Positions 1 to 8,279 of a stretch of DNA of 32,832 bases are shown here, piece after piece (within the stretch, counting starts at the first letter, position 1; every line of letters starts with the position of its first letter). The DNA lies in contig ONWV01000011.1 in assembly GCA_900321635.1 (NCBI GenBank), positions 1-32,832 on the forward strand, given 5' to 3'. The notes beneath the pieces were generated by a model that searched no databases, had not been told where the DNA came from, and saw nothing but the letters and a program-made list of their open reading frames with translations. The position numbers and the translations under genes are program-made. This DNA comes from an uncultured Spirochaetaceae bacterium (GTDB taxonomy: Bacteria; Spirochaetota; Spirochaetia; Sphaerochaetales; Sphaerochaetaceae).

Positions 1-63
1 CGCAGGACCCAGGGTCACAGACAGCAGTATTCAATTCTCACGATCGACAAGATCAACGCTTAA
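1..63 (+). CDS. rplU: 50S ribosomal protein L21, C-terminal fragment
   Basis: Frame 1 is open from the first base and stops with TAA at 61-63. The translated tail begins RRTQGHRQQYS and ends in TIDKINA. This matches the end of L21, where a basic RRTQGHRQ stretch precedes the last beta strand. L21 is a large-subunit protein that binds 23S rRNA. It lies directly upstream of rpmA, 12 bases away, which is the usual bacterial arrangement. The 5' part is outside the window. Confidence 0.85.
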   Translation, partial: RRTQGHRQQYSILTIDKINA

Positions 64-75
64 GGGAGGCAATCA

Positions 76-330
76 ATGGCTCATCATAAAGGTGGTGGTT
101 CATCCAAGAACGGAAGAGATTCTAATGCGCAGCGCCTCGGTGTGAAGCGTTACGGTGGTCAGATTGTCAAGGGTGGAGAGATTCTTGTTCGCCAGCACGG
201 CACAAAGATCCATCCGGGTGAAAACGTCGGCCTCGGATCAGACTATACTCTTTTTGCCAAGGTAGGCGGAAAGGTTCTCTATCATGAGAGAAACAACCGC
301 AACTACGTTAGCATCGTTGTTGAAGAGTAA
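76..330 (+). CDS. rpmA: 50S ribosomal protein L27
   Basis: The 84-residue product has the normal L27 length and opens with [16 protein letters not shown], the flexible N-terminal arm that reaches toward the peptidyl-transferase centre in known ribosomes. The rest ([35 protein letters not shown]) is the conserved beta-barrel core. The N-terminus starts at the mature MAHH form, with no sign of the cleavable extension found in Firmicutes. A GGGAGG Shine-Dalgarno at 64-69 sets the start. It is co-transcribed with rplU upstream and obgE 14 bases downstream. Confidence 0.98.
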   Translation: MAHHKGGGSSKNGRDSNAQRLGVKRYGGQIVKGGEILVRQHGTKIHPGENVGLGSDYTLFAKVGGKVLYHERNNRNYVSIVVEE

Positions 331-344
331 AACAGCAAGACTCT

Positions 345-1406
345 ATGTTTGGTTTTTCAGATGAAACCTATATCGACATTGCCTCCGGAAACGGGGGCAA
401 TGGTTGTGTCTCATTCCGACGTGAAAAATTCGTCGAGAAGGGCGGCCCGGACGGCGGCGACGGCGGCAAGGGCGGCGATTTGGTTTTTGTGGTCAAGAGC
501 AATCTCAGGACTTTGGCCCATCTGAAGATCATCAGGACTTTCCGTGCTGAAAACGGAAAGAACGGCAGCGGAGCACGCTGCTACGGAAGAAACGGCAATG
601 ATATGGAAATCCCGGTTCCCCCCGGAACTGTCATCAAGGATGCCCATACCGGAGAAATCATCAAGGATCTGACGGGAATAGACCGTTTCGTGTTCCTCAA
701 AGGCGGCAGAGGCGGCCTTGGGAACTATCATTTCAGGACTGCCACAAGACAGGCTCCTAAATTCGCACAGCCGGGTGAGCCCGGTATCGAGATGCGTGTG
801 GGCCTGGAGCTTCTGGTCATAGCGGACATCGGTTTCGTGGGCTTTCCAAACGCAGGAAAGAGCTCTTTGATGAACATGCTGACCAACGCAAGAAGCAAGG
901 TGGCTTCCTATCCTTTTACTACGAAAATCCCTCAGCTTGGCATGATGCGTCTGGGCGACCAGGACGTTGTGCTGGCTGATATTCCGGGCATTATCGAAGG
1001 CGCAAGCCAGGGTGCAGGAATGGGCTTCAAGTTCCTGAAGCACATTGCTCGTACAGGTGGCCTTGCATATCTTGTGGATATGTCCGACCCAGCTTTCTTA
1101 GACCAATACGAGCTTTTAAGGCACGAGCTTGAAACATATTCGCCTGATCTTCTTCAGAAGAAGGAGGTCCTTATCGGCACCAAGCTTGATGAGGACGGAG
1201 CTGCGGAGAACTTCGAGGCCTTCAAGAAAAAGTACAAAGACAAACAGGTTTTCGGAATGTCCATCTTTGACGAGGATTCTGTCAAACCCATAATGAGGGC
1301 CTTTGTTCAGATGATCGGAAAACCTGTCGAGGAGAGGGGCTTCAGTGCACGCCCTGATGCGGATGCCTACTATCCCGAAACCCAGGAGGAGTATGAGCAA
1401 GTCTAG
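345..1406 (+). CDS. obgE: GTPase Obg/CgtA, ribosome assembly factor
   Basis: The 353-residue product has the glycine-rich Obg fold in the first 160 residues (GGNGGNGCVSFRREK, GGDGGKGGD) followed by a GTPase domain. The G1 loop GFPNAGKSS is near residue 166 and the G3 loop DIPGIIEGA near 212. The G4 motif reads GTKLD near 278 in place of the usual NKxD, a substitution at the guanine-specificity loop worth noting. Obg proteins bind the 50S subunit and couple its maturation to nucleotide state. A glycine-poor acidic tail follows. The start has only a weak Shine-Dalgarno, consistent with coupling to rpmA. The 3' end overlaps nadD by 14 bases. Confidence 0.96.
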   Translation: MFGFSDETYIDIASGNGGNGCVSFRREKFVEKGGPDGGDGGKGGDLVFVVKSNLRTLAHLKIIRTFRAENGKNGSGARCYGRNGNDMEIPVPPGTVIKDAHTGEIIKDLTGIDRFVFLKGGRGGLGNYHFRTATRQAPKFAQPGEPGIEMRVGLELLVIADIGFVGFPNAGKSSLMNMLTNARSKVASYPFTTKIPQLGMMRLGDQDVVLADIPGIIEGASQGAGMGFKFLKHIARTGGLAYLVDMSDPAFLDQYELLRHELETYSPDLLQKKEVLIGTKLDEDGAAENFEAFKKKYKDKQVFGMSIFDEDSVKPIMRAFVQMIGKPVEERGFSARPDADAYYPETQEEYEQV

Positions 1407-2016
1407 CGTGGTGCTGTTCGGAGGAAGCTTCGACCCGGTTCATCTGGGACATCTCTTTCTTCTTCACTGTGCCGTCAGTATGACAGATTACAGCTCTTTT
1501 CTTCTGGTCCCTGCAAAGCTCAGCAACTTCAAAAGAGACAGCGTTCCCAAGGCTTCCGACAGCGACCGTCTTGAGATGCTCAGACTGGCTTTGATGGACT
1601 ATCAAGACATCTATAGCCAGGATTTTTCATGCAACAGCGAAAATCCGGACATCAGAATATCAACAATAGAGCTTGAGAGGGGAGGAATCTCCTATACTTC
1701 GGACACGGTGAGAAGCCTTAAAGAAAGCGGATATGAAAGAATCGGTCTTCTGATAGGAGACGATCATATCGAAGGTCTTACCAGATGGCACGACTTTGAA
1801 TTCATCAGGGACAATGTCGAGTTTCTTATCTGCAGACGCAACGCAGACGGACCTCTTTGGGACAAACTTCCTGATGGAATCAGATACAGGGCCCTTGAGC
1901 CCGGTGAGGTCTTCCCACAGTCCTCCAGCGCTGTTAGATCCGATGTCAGCGGAAAGCTGGATTATCTTTCAGAGAGGGTCAGAGAATATGTCAGAGCCAA
2001 GCATCTTTACGTATGA
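1393..2016 (+). CDS. nadD: Nicotinate-nucleotide adenylyltransferase
   Basis: NadD adenylates nicotinate mononucleotide to deamido-NAD in the cytoplasmic NAD pathway. The N-terminus contains GGSFDPVHLGH, the nucleotidyltransferase signature with its HxGH-type loop, and the C-terminal part has SSSAVRSDV, corresponding to the family's SSTxIR ATP-binding motif. I start it at ATG 1393 (207 residues) because AGGAGG at 1384-1389 is correctly placed. An earlier in-frame ATG at 1345 lies deep in obgE and has no ribosome site. It overlaps obgE by 14 bases and yqeK by 29 bases, indicating translational coupling. Confidence 0.95.
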   Translation: MSKSSVVLFGGSFDPVHLGHLFLLHCAVSMTDYSSFLLVPAKLSNFKRDSVPKASDSDRLEMLRLALMDYQDIYSQDFSCNSENPDIRISTIELERGGISYTSDTVRSLKESGYERIGLLIGDDHIEGLTRWHDFEFIRDNVEFLICRRNADGPLWDKLPDGIRYRALEPGEVFPQSSSAVRSDVSGKLDYLSERVREYVRAKHLYV

Positions 2017-2611
2017 CGAACTGGTTTCGGTTCTGAAGAAGACTGTATCGGAGAAAAGATTCGTACACAGTCTGGGTGTCGCACAGACATCAGAGGATGT
2101 TCTCAAGCATTTTTCATGCACCGATTACGAGAAGCACTGGAGGGGCTTTGAAGCCCCGCTTTTCTGCGGCATAGTACATGACATTGCGCGAGAGAAGACG
2201 GACGAAGAGATACTCTCCTTCTGCAGGGAAAGGGGCATATTCCTCCCTCAGGAGGATATTAAGGACCCTGTTCTTGCACACGGCACTGTTTCCGCGGAGA
2301 TAGCCTACGACCTTGTTGGCCAGTATCCGTTTACCTGGTACAAGGCTCTCTGTGTCCATACCACAGGTAACGCAGGAATGGATGACTTGGCTCTTTCTCT
2401 GTTTGTCGCTGACTTCATAGAGCCTTCCAGAAAGTTCCTGACGGCTCAGAAAAGAGAGTTTTATCTTTCCTCTTCGAATCTTTGCCAGTGTGCCTACAGG
2501 ATTCTGTGTGATATGATTAGTCATTGGAAGGACAAAGGGGCCTTCCAGATTTCTGTCACATCGATTGCAATGAAAGAGAGTCTTGAGAGGAGAGGCTGCA
2601 CTTATGAATAG
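1988..2611 (+). CDS. yqeK: YqeK-like HD-domain hydrolase
   Basis: The 207-residue protein carries an HD-domain layout: RFVHSLGVAQ near residue 25, IVHDIA near 63 with the His-Asp pair, and AHGTVSAEIA near 97. This matches the YqeK family, reported as symmetrical diadenosine tetraphosphate (Ap4A) hydrolases, whose gene commonly follows nadD. I place the start at ATG 1988, inside the nadD end, since the family begins close to the RFVHSLGV helix and the frame upstream is only a shadow of nadD. AGAGAGGGTC just upstream is an acceptable ribosome site. The product overlaps the next gene by 8 bases. The assignment to family is firm; the substrate is by analogy. Confidence 0.85.
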   Translation: MSEPSIFTYDELVSVLKKTVSEKRFVHSLGVAQTSEDVLKHFSCTDYEKHWRGFEAPLFCGIVHDIAREKTDEEILSFCRERGIFLPQEDIKDPVLAHGTVSAEIAYDLVGQYPFTWYKALCVHTTGNAGMDDLALSLFVADFIEPSRKFLTAQKREFYLSSSNLCQCAYRILCDMISHWKDKGAFQISVTSIAMKESLERRGCTYE

Positions 2612-3185
2612 AGTCCGGTCCGGATTCACAGTAATTCTCATCGCACTGGTCGCGCTTCTTTCTCTTGTCAGCTGCAACGCTGATTCCAAAGTCTGCTACT
2701 ATGCTTATTTCGAGGACTGCGCGTACTCGATAATCTACAGTCAGAGAAACAACAGCATGTACTGCATCCAGCTTCCCTTGGAGCAGATTCTGCTTTGGGG
2801 AAAGGCCTCAGGAATGGATTCCATTCCCACTGCGATGAAGAACTATGTGGGCATGAAGGACAAGGGCTTTCTGATCGGAACATCCGATTCTATTGTCACG
2901 GTCAAGGAAATTCTTGATACGATGGGCTCTGAGAGTGATGAGTCTCCGTCAAGCACAAAGAGGGTAAAGACCTTGGTCTCAGAGGCCGCTCTCTTGAGCA
3001 AACGCCCTCTGTTGGATAAGATAAACCAGCTCTGCGGGCAGGATACGGAAAGCCTTCTGAAGCTTCTTTCCGACAAAAACCCGTCATGCAGATGTTATGA
3101 CGCGCAGAGCATATTCAATACAGATGATCTGAACTTCTCTCAGCGCTACTTCTCACAGTGGCTTGAGCAGGTTCTTGGAGGTTAA
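2604..3185 (+). CDS. Hypothetical lipoprotein between yqeK and rsfS
   Basis: The 193-residue product starts at ATG 2604, where GAGAGGAGAGG upstream provides the ribosome site. It opens with MNRVRSG, a hydrophobic stretch (FTVILIALVALLSL) and the lipobox LVSC, so it should be exported and lipidated on Cys. I do not recognise the mature part with confidence. In related genomes this slot between yqeK and rsfS often holds a LytR-CpsA-Psr (LCP) protein. The segment DSIPTAMKNYVGM..FLIGTSDSIVTVKEIL could be a shrunken relative, but the LCP catalytic arginines and acidic residues are not evident. Translationally coupled to yqeK by an 8-base overlap; rsfS begins 5 bases after its stop. Confidence 0.75.
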   Translation: MNRVRSGFTVILIALVALLSLVSCNADSKVCYYAYFEDCAYSIIYSQRNNSMYCIQLPLEQILLWGKASGMDSIPTAMKNYVGMKDKGFLIGTSDSIVTVKEILDTMGSESDESPSSTKRVKTLVSEAALLSKRPLLDKINQLCGQDTESLLKLLSDKNPSCRCYDAQSIFNTDDLNFSQRYFSQWLEQVLGG

Positions 3186-3190
3186 ACAGC

Positions 3191-3529
3191 ATGAAGGAAG
3201 AGACAAAGAAACAGGCACAACAGCTGTGCACTTTCCTTACAGACCACAAGGGACTTGAGGTCACGATGATAGATGTCTCACAGGACTGCTCCTGGGCCGA
3301 CTGTTTTATCATCTGCACCGTCACAAGTCTTGGACACCTCAGAGGCCTTGCCCATGAGATCTGGTCGGAGATCGACTCTCTCGGCCTTGAGGTGAGAAAC
3401 CGCCACAAGGCTGTAGGCGATGACGGCTGGGAGCTCATCGACTGCGGTGACATTGTCATTCACCTGATGAGTCAGGAGATGAGAGATTTCTATTCTCTGG
3501 AAAAACTCTGGCAGAAAATAGGAAAGTAA
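3191..3529 (+). CDS. rsfS: Ribosome silencing factor RsfS
   Basis: The 112-residue product has the full RsfS/Iojap (DUF143) pattern: the DxS-x-x-ADCFIICTVTS segment in the middle, then GWELIDCGDIVIHLM and REMRxFYxLEKLW-like ending. RsfS binds L14 on the 50S subunit and blocks joining with 30S when cells starve. Its position after nadD-yqeK is conserved across bacteria. The ribosome site GGAGGT lies at 3177-3182, inside the preceding gene's end. Its stop codon TAA (3527-3529) directly abuts the stop of the convergent deacylase gene, so there is no room for a terminator between them. Confidence 0.96.
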   Translation: MKEETKKQAQQLCTFLTDHKGLEVTMIDVSQDCSWADCFIICTVTSLGHLRGLAHEIWSEIDSLGLEVRNRHKAVGDDGWELIDCGDIVIHLMSQEMRDFYSLEKLWQKIGK

Positions 3530-5104
3530 TCAGCTTCCGAGAATAATCTCGCCTGACTGTGTACCTGTAAGCTTTCCGCCATACAGGGCAAAGGTTCCGT
3601 TTACCATAACAGCCTCAAGACCGCCACACATAGCATAGGGATTGTGAAGGCTTGAATTGTCCTTGAGATTATCTCTGTCAAACAGAACAAGGTCTGCCTT
3701 GCATCCTTTTTCAATCCGTCCTCTGTCCTTCAGTCCCAATCTGTCGGCGACTTTGCGTGTCATCTTGTTTATGGCGACTTCCCAAGGGACATCCTCGTCT
3801 TTGCATCTCTGACAGAGCAGGTGGATGGCGGCATTGGCGCTTCTTGGGTGGGCCGACTGTCCTGTGTAAAGAGCATCTGTTCCGAAGCTCATAAGATCGT
3901 CATCGAAGATCATTCTGAGCTTGTCCTGAGTCTGTGTGATGTCTGACATCAGGGCATAGCCCTTTTCATCGGAAAGAAGGCTGAACAGGGCGTCAAACGG
4001 ATCAAGACCGAGCTTTTCTGCAACCTGGGCAAGTGTCATCTCGCTGTACTGCGGAAAGCTCTCCATGGTCACGATGCTTATGTCCTCCCATGGACAGAGC
4101 TCCGTGATGCTGTCCCACTGGACAGGGTGCTGCATCTCGCTGACAATGCTGTCTCTCAGCTCTTTATCAGTGGCAGTCTGTTTCAGTGTTTTGGACAGTT
4201 CTTCTGCTGAAAGTCTGAGAAGTCTCGGCGGAAGCAGACTGAAAAGACTTGTGCTTCCGTATTCGTACGGGTACTGGTCAAAGGCCACATCAAAGCCTTC
4301 GTTTCTCAGATCATGAATCTTTTTCAGAACAGAGGGAATCTTATCCTGATTCTTTCTTCCTATGGCCTTGAGGTGCGAAACCTCAAGCCGTACTCCCGTT
4401 TCCCTGACATAGGAGATGATTTCATCTATAGACTCGAGAATCTCATCGCCCTCGCATCTGTGATGCACGCAAAACAGTGAGTTGTGGGATTTGACGACCT
4501 TCAGAAGCTCGACAATCTCGTCATGGTCTGCAAAGAGACACGGGGCATAGTAAAGACCGCTGGACATTCCGAGGCATCCCTCTGAAAGGGATTTGTCCAA
4601 AAGGGCGCACATCTTTGAAATCTCTTCTTTTGTTGCCTTTCTGTTCGGGTTTCCGTCTATGGCTGACATCCTCAGACGGCTGTGACCCTGTAAAAATCCC
4701 ATGTTTATGCCGGGTTTAAGCATCTTTTTGTAAGAAGAGTAGTCCGTCCAAGTCCAGGTGGGGTAGTGTCCGATTATGTCGGCAAAAGCAGGGCTGTCAT
4801 CGGCTCTTCTGGGAAAGACTCCCACACCGCAGTTTCCGGAAAGGTCGAATGTGATTCCCTGCTGGACTTTGTGCGACATGGTGGGGTTCCTGAGAACCTC
4901 AAGGTCGCTGTGGGCATGAATGTCCATGAAGCCCGGACACAGGGTAAGACCTGTGCAGTCAATGACAGAGGCTCCTTCGGCTTCCTTTTTGTCAATCTTC
5001 TGCCCTATGGCTGTGATTGAAGAATCCTTTACAAGAACGCTTGCCTTGAAGGGCGCGCGTAGTGAACCGTCAAATACCGTTGCATTTTCAAAGAGGGTTT
5101 TCAT
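3530..5104 (-). CDS. N-acyl-D-amino-acid deacylase (amidohydrolase)
   Basis: The 524-residue product belongs to the D-aminoacylase branch of the amidohydrolase superfamily, metal enzymes that remove acyl groups from N-acyl-D-amino acids or N-acyl-D-glutamate. Visible landmarks are GFMDIHAHSDLEVL (the HxHxD metal site), SGNCGVG, GLYYAPC, CVHHRCEGD, LEVSHLKAIG (metal His), FDQYPYEYGSTSL and the late SFGTDAL aspartate. The C-terminus closes with the typical KADLVLFD and GGxxxxVMVNG segment. The start is ATG at 5104; the ribosome site is weak. It is the second gene of a leftward pair, 12 bases after the Fic-like gene. A role in salvaging D-amino acids from peptidoglycan is plausible but not shown. 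Confidence 0.9.
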   Translation of the reverse strand: MKTLFENATVFDGSLRAPFKASVLVKDSSITAIGQKIDKKEAEGASVIDCTGLTLCPGFMDIHAHSDLEVLRNPTMSHKVQQGITFDLSGNCGVGVFPRRADDSPAFADIIGHYPTWTWTDYSSYKKMLKPGINMGFLQGHSRLRMSAIDGNPNRKATKEEISKMCALLDKSLSEGCLGMSSGLYYAPCLFADHDEIVELLKVVKSHNSLFCVHHRCEGDEILESIDEIISYVRETGVRLEVSHLKAIGRKNQDKIPSVLKKIHDLRNEGFDVAFDQYPYEYGSTSLFSLLPPRLLRLSAEELSKTLKQTATDKELRDSIVSEMQHPVQWDSITELCPWEDISIVTMESFPQYSEMTLAQVAEKLGLDPFDALFSLLSDEKGYALMSDITQTQDKLRMIFDDDLMSFGTDALYTGQSAHPRSANAAIHLLCQRCKDEDVPWEVAINKMTRKVADRLGLKDRGRIEKGCKADLVLFDRDNLKDNSSLHNPYAMCGGLEAVMVNGTFALYGGKLTGTQSGEIILGS

Positions 5105-5116
5105 TGTCTTTATCTT

Positions 5117-5971
5117 CTATAACTCGGCTACTGCCGTCACCGCATCAAGAACCATAGAAACGAGCATCTGGCTGTTTCCGCGGATTGCCGTGGAGGCCAG
5201 AGCCGCCTTTAGTTCGGGAATCCTGGATGAGGAAAAAAGTGCAGGAGGAAGCTTTGCCTTGTACATCTCGTTGGCAAGAAGCACGAACGCAAGCTCCGGG
5301 TTTCCTTTCTCAAACGGCTGGATCCGCATGATCTCTGCAAACAGGAAGCTTGCCCTTGCAACGGGGTGCAGAACAGACCAGGGACCGCTGTACTGTTCAA
5401 GCATGGCCTCTGTTTCCTGGCTTTGGCTTCCTCCGAGTTTGTAGATTCCGGCCGAGCGCTCATCTATGGACATCATCAGGCGGCTGTGTAGGTCTAAAAT
5501 CCGTTTCTCATTCAGATCAAAGGGGATTGAGTTTAAGGCAGATCTCATGTTCAGTGCCAGAATCTGCTTTTCAAGCGGAAGTTCGCTCTGATTTTCCAGA
5601 TTGAAGATGGCAAGGACATTCTCAAGACTGATGTCGGTGTTGTCATAGCACAGGGCCTCAAGGACAATCTCAACCTTCTTGTCAGTGGTGAGGTTGTACT
5701 GGCTTGTGCTTCCTCTGAGTTTGTCTGCCTCACGGTAGTCCTGGCTTCCTGTTCTCAGGGCACGGTTTTTCATGTATCTGAGGGTCCTTCCATCGGCAGG
5801 CTTCTGGGTTCCCGAAGGAATGCTCCAGACCCAGTCTCCGACTCTGACCGCACCCTCGATTTTGCCTTCCGTGCACAGAGATCTTACTCTTCTTTCACTT
5901 ATGCCCCACTTCTGGGCAGCTTCCTTTGTGCTGATGTAGTCCATGGGGATAGGATATTCCGAGTTCGGCAT
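5117..5971 (-). CDS. Fic-fold protein with degenerate active-site motif and excisionase-type HTH
   Basis: About 284 residues. The N-terminus (DYISTKEAAQKWGISERRVRSLC, residues 11-33) is a MerR/excisionase-like helix-turn-helix followed by a GAVRVGDWVWSIP wing. The C-terminal half resembles a Fic domain: SAGIYKLGGSQ aligns with the AGxYR-G strand, and RIQPFEKGNPELAF (about residues 216-229) sits where Fic enzymes have HPFxDGNGR. The catalytic His is Gln here and the GR pair is absent, so AMPylation looks unlikely. The region upstream has a TATTAT box (6013-6008) that excludes the longer TTG start at 6025. ATG 5971 and ATG 5944 remain possible; neither has a good Shine-Dalgarno. Likely a DNA-binding partner or pseudoenzyme, possibly regulating the deacylase it precedes. 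Confidence 0.7.
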   Translation of the reverse strand: MPNSEYPIPMDYISTKEAAQKWGISERRVRSLCTEGKIEGAVRVGDWVWSIPSGTQKPADGRTLRYMKNRALRTGSQDYREADKLRGSTSQYNLTTDKKVEIVLEALCYDNTDISLENVLAIFNLENQSELPLEKQILALNMRSALNSIPFDLNEKRILDLHSRLMMSIDERSAGIYKLGGSQSQETEAMLEQYSGPWSVLHPVARASFLFAEIMRIQPFEKGNPELAFVLLANEMYKAKLPPALFSSSRIPELKAALASTAIRGNSQMLVSMVLDAVTAVAEL

Positions 5972-6025
5972 GAAATCAAGGGGTCGCTGATGCGTTTCAT
6001 ATGGGCTATAATACAGGAAATTCAA

Positions 6026-6042
6026 TTGTGAACTTTTGTGAA
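6026..6042 (+). promoter_or_regulatory. 10-bp-phased direct repeat upstream of response regulator
   Basis: TTGTGAA occurs at 6026-6032 and again at 6036-6042, exactly 10 bp apart, followed by a partial TGAA. OmpR/PhoB-type regulators bind tandem half-sites at this phase, so this is a candidate autoregulatory site for the response regulator starting at 6094. A TATAAT at 6007-6012 nearby could be its -10 element, but no convincing -35 is present. Inference only. Confidence 0.35.
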
Positions 6043-6093
6043 GTGAATCCGACTTTTATTGAACATATTGCGATTCGGGGGTAAACAGAAACT

Positions 6094-6798
6094 ATGAAAC
6101 TCATCTACGTAGTCGAAGATCATCAGGTCATCAGGGAGGGTGTTCGCAGATACCTGGAACTTGCGGGCTACAAGGTCCTGTCATTCGGCAACCTTGCATC
6201 CGTAAGGGAGGCTTTCCGTGTCACCAAGGCTGACCTTCTGATTCAGGATGTCATGCTTCCTGACGGCGATGGCTTTGAGTTCGTAAAAGAGTTGAGAGAG
6301 ACTGTCGATATCCCTGTGATCTTCATGACGGCCAGAATCGCCGAAGAAGACAGGATTCACGGATTCGAGCTGGGTGCGGATGACTATATTTCAAAGCCGT
6401 TCTCTCCCAAGGAGCTTGTCCTGAGGGTCCAGGCCATCTTCCGCAGAATCGACGGAGGCAAGGAAGTAGATAGGGCGCACAAGAACACCTACAAGGCACA
6501 AGACGGGGTCCTTTGCTTTGATGAAATAGAGCACAAGGTGACCGTAGATGAAAAGGACGTATCCCTGACTGCCGCCGAGTGGAGAATCCTGTGCCTTCTT
6601 ATCGAGAACTCCTCCAGGATTCTTCCCAGAGCGGAGATCCTCAAGAAGTGCTTCGACTACACATCCGAATCCTATGAAAGGATCGCGGATACCCATATCA
6701 AGAACCTGCGTGCAAAGCTCGGTCCGTATCCATGGATCGAGACTGTGCGCGGATACGGATACAAGTTCATCGGTTATCCGATTGAGGAGAGATCCTGA
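6094..6798 (+). CDS. OmpR/PhoB-family response regulator
   Basis: The 234-residue product has a receiver domain with the acidic pair E8-D9, phospho-acceptor D52 in LIQDVMLPDGDGFEF, T79 in FMTAR and K101 in DDYISKPFSPKEL. A C-terminal winged helix follows (LTAAEWRILCLLIENS, then the recognition segment ERIADTHIKNLRAKLG and the hairpin VRGYGYKF). It should bind DNA as a phosphorylated dimer. The stop TGA shares a base with the ATG of the sensor kinase (6796-6800), so the two are co-translated. The stimulus and regulon cannot be read from the sequence. The upstream phased repeat may be its own operator. Confidence 0.95.
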   Translation: MKLIYVVEDHQVIREGVRRYLELAGYKVLSFGNLASVREAFRVTKADLLIQDVMLPDGDGFEFVKELRETVDIPVIFMTARIAEEDRIHGFELGADDYISKPFSPKELVLRVQAIFRRIDGGKEVDRAHKNTYKAQDGVLCFDEIEHKVTVDEKDVSLTAAEWRILCLLIENSSRILPRAEILKKCFDYTSESYERIADTHIKNLRAKLGPYPWIETVRGYGYKFIGYPIEERS

Positions 6799-8279
6799 TG
6801 AGGAAAGTTTTCTTTCGCTATTTTCTGAGTATCCTGGCCATAGCGGTAGTAGTTCTGCTTGTCCAGTTCGGTATGCTTATTCTCCAGTACGGCGTAAGCC
6901 AGGAGAGGTGGAAGACCAAAGTCTATGACGATTTTGTCCTCTCGGTCGAAGATGCCATAAACGACGGCTCTGTTGCCGACTATGGTCTTAACAGCATCCT
7001 TTACACAGTGTCTAACATAGAAGACGACAGAATCAGCGGTTTCATCCTCAGAGATATAAGCGGAGCCAATGTGGTGGCTTTCGGACGAAATGCAGAAGGC
7101 AGGATGAACTCGATTATGTCTACATCCCAGATGCCTTCACAGAACCAGGAGCCAACCAAGGTGAACATGGCCACAAGAATCGATGTGGCCTCCACCTATG
7201 ATGCCCGTACAAACACACTGAGCCTTACATCCGTTTCAAGTGTTGAGACAAAGAATGTGGAAATCTCCATGCCCGCCAATCTGATGAACGAGGGAATCAT
7301 CGGTTCCGTAGTCATTGCCGTGGACGGAACGGACGCCTTCATCATCGACCTTCTGACCTACACGCCAAGGACATACAAGTATTCCAAGGACATAATCAAC
7401 TCATGTCTTAAGGCAATGCTCATCTCGCTTCCTGTGTGTCTTGTGATAGCTTTCATTGCCGCATGGATAGTCAGCTCCAGAAATGCCAAATACATCAACG
7501 GAATCAGAAAGGCCTTAAGCGACCTGTCCCACGGAAAGACGGATGTCTCCATTCCCAGACAGAAAAACAGCGAGCTTGATGAGATATCTGTAGCAATAGA
7601 GGACCTTGACCGGGACCTCAAATCCAATGCGAACAGCAGACGTGCATGGCTTTACAGCATATCCCATGACCTGAATACTCCTACAGCCGCCATGAAGATG
7701 ATAATCGACGGTCTGAATGACGGAGTTTTCACAGCAGATGAAAAGACACTGAAGGAGCTTCAGAAGGAAAACGACACCCTGTCCGAAAGAATCGGAAGGG
7801 TCATTGACTTCTCGTCGCTTCAGGCTGACACGCAGCCGGCAATAACAGAAGTTCAGACAGACCGCCTGGTCTCCGACGTTCTTTCTCAGATTAATGAGTC
7901 TGACAAGATCAGCGTCTCAGCTGAATGCACTTCGGTGCGCTGTGATGAGAATCTGATGTCCAGAGCCCTCATCGAGCTTCTTGACAATGCCGTGGAGGCT
8001 TCCTCGGATTCCGAAGAAGGTGTCAGAATCTCAATCAGGGAGAAGGAAGACTCATATGAGGTTCAGATCACAAACGACGGAAAGCTTCCTCAGGACATTG
8101 ATGTGGACTTCTTTGAGCCTTGGACCCGCGGAGACTGGTCCAGAACCTCAGGCGGTTCCGGCCTGGGTCTTCCTATAGCATCTGCAATCATGGCACTGCA
8201 CAAAGGAACCATATCACTGAGACAGATTACTCCGACTTTGGTCTGTGCAAGCGCAATTTGGCCTAAGAATCCTGCTTAA
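6798..8279 (+). CDS. Sensor histidine kinase
   Basis: The 493-residue protein is an inner-membrane kinase. A first helix (about residues 6-29) and a second (about 204-226) flank an extracytoplasmic sensor region of roughly 170 residues without a domain I recognise. A HAMP linker follows to about 275, then the phospho-acceptor box SHDLNTP (His near 289), the ATP-binding N box ELLDNAVEAS (near 393-402) and the G2 loop GGSGLGLPIA (near 451). The usual DxGxG box is degenerate (ITNDGKLP). It pairs with the overlapping response regulator. The 3' end overlaps the convergent thrH by 4 bases, with both stop codons sharing the palindrome TTAA. Confidence 0.94.
   Translation: MRKVFFRYFLSILAIAVVVLLVQFGMLILQYGVSQERWKTKVYDDFVLSVEDAINDGSVADYGLNSILYTVSNIEDDRISGFILRDISGANVVAFGRNAEGRMNSIMSTSQMPSQNQEPTKVNMATRIDVASTYDARTNTLSLTSVSSVETKNVEISMPANLMNEGIIGSVVIAVDGTDAFIIDLLTYTPRTYKYSKDIINSCLKAMLISLPVCLVIAFIAAWIVSSRNAKYINGIRKALSDLSHGKTDVSIPRQKNSELDEISVAIEDLDRDLKSNANSRRAWLYSISHDLNTPTAAMKMIIDGLNDGVFTADEKTLKELQKENDTLSERIGRVIDFSSLQADTQPAITEVQTDRLVSDVLSQINESDKISVSAECTSVRCDENLMSRALIELLDNAVEASSDSEEGVRISIREKEDSYEVQITNDGKLPQDIDVDFFEPWTRGDWSRTSGGSGLGLPIASAIMALHKGTISLRQITPTLVCASAIWPKNPA

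Noticed and set aside
411-1043. Long minus-strand frame of 210 codons inside obgE
   Set aside because: It is a shadow of the GC-rich Obg coding sequence with no ribosome site or recognisable product.
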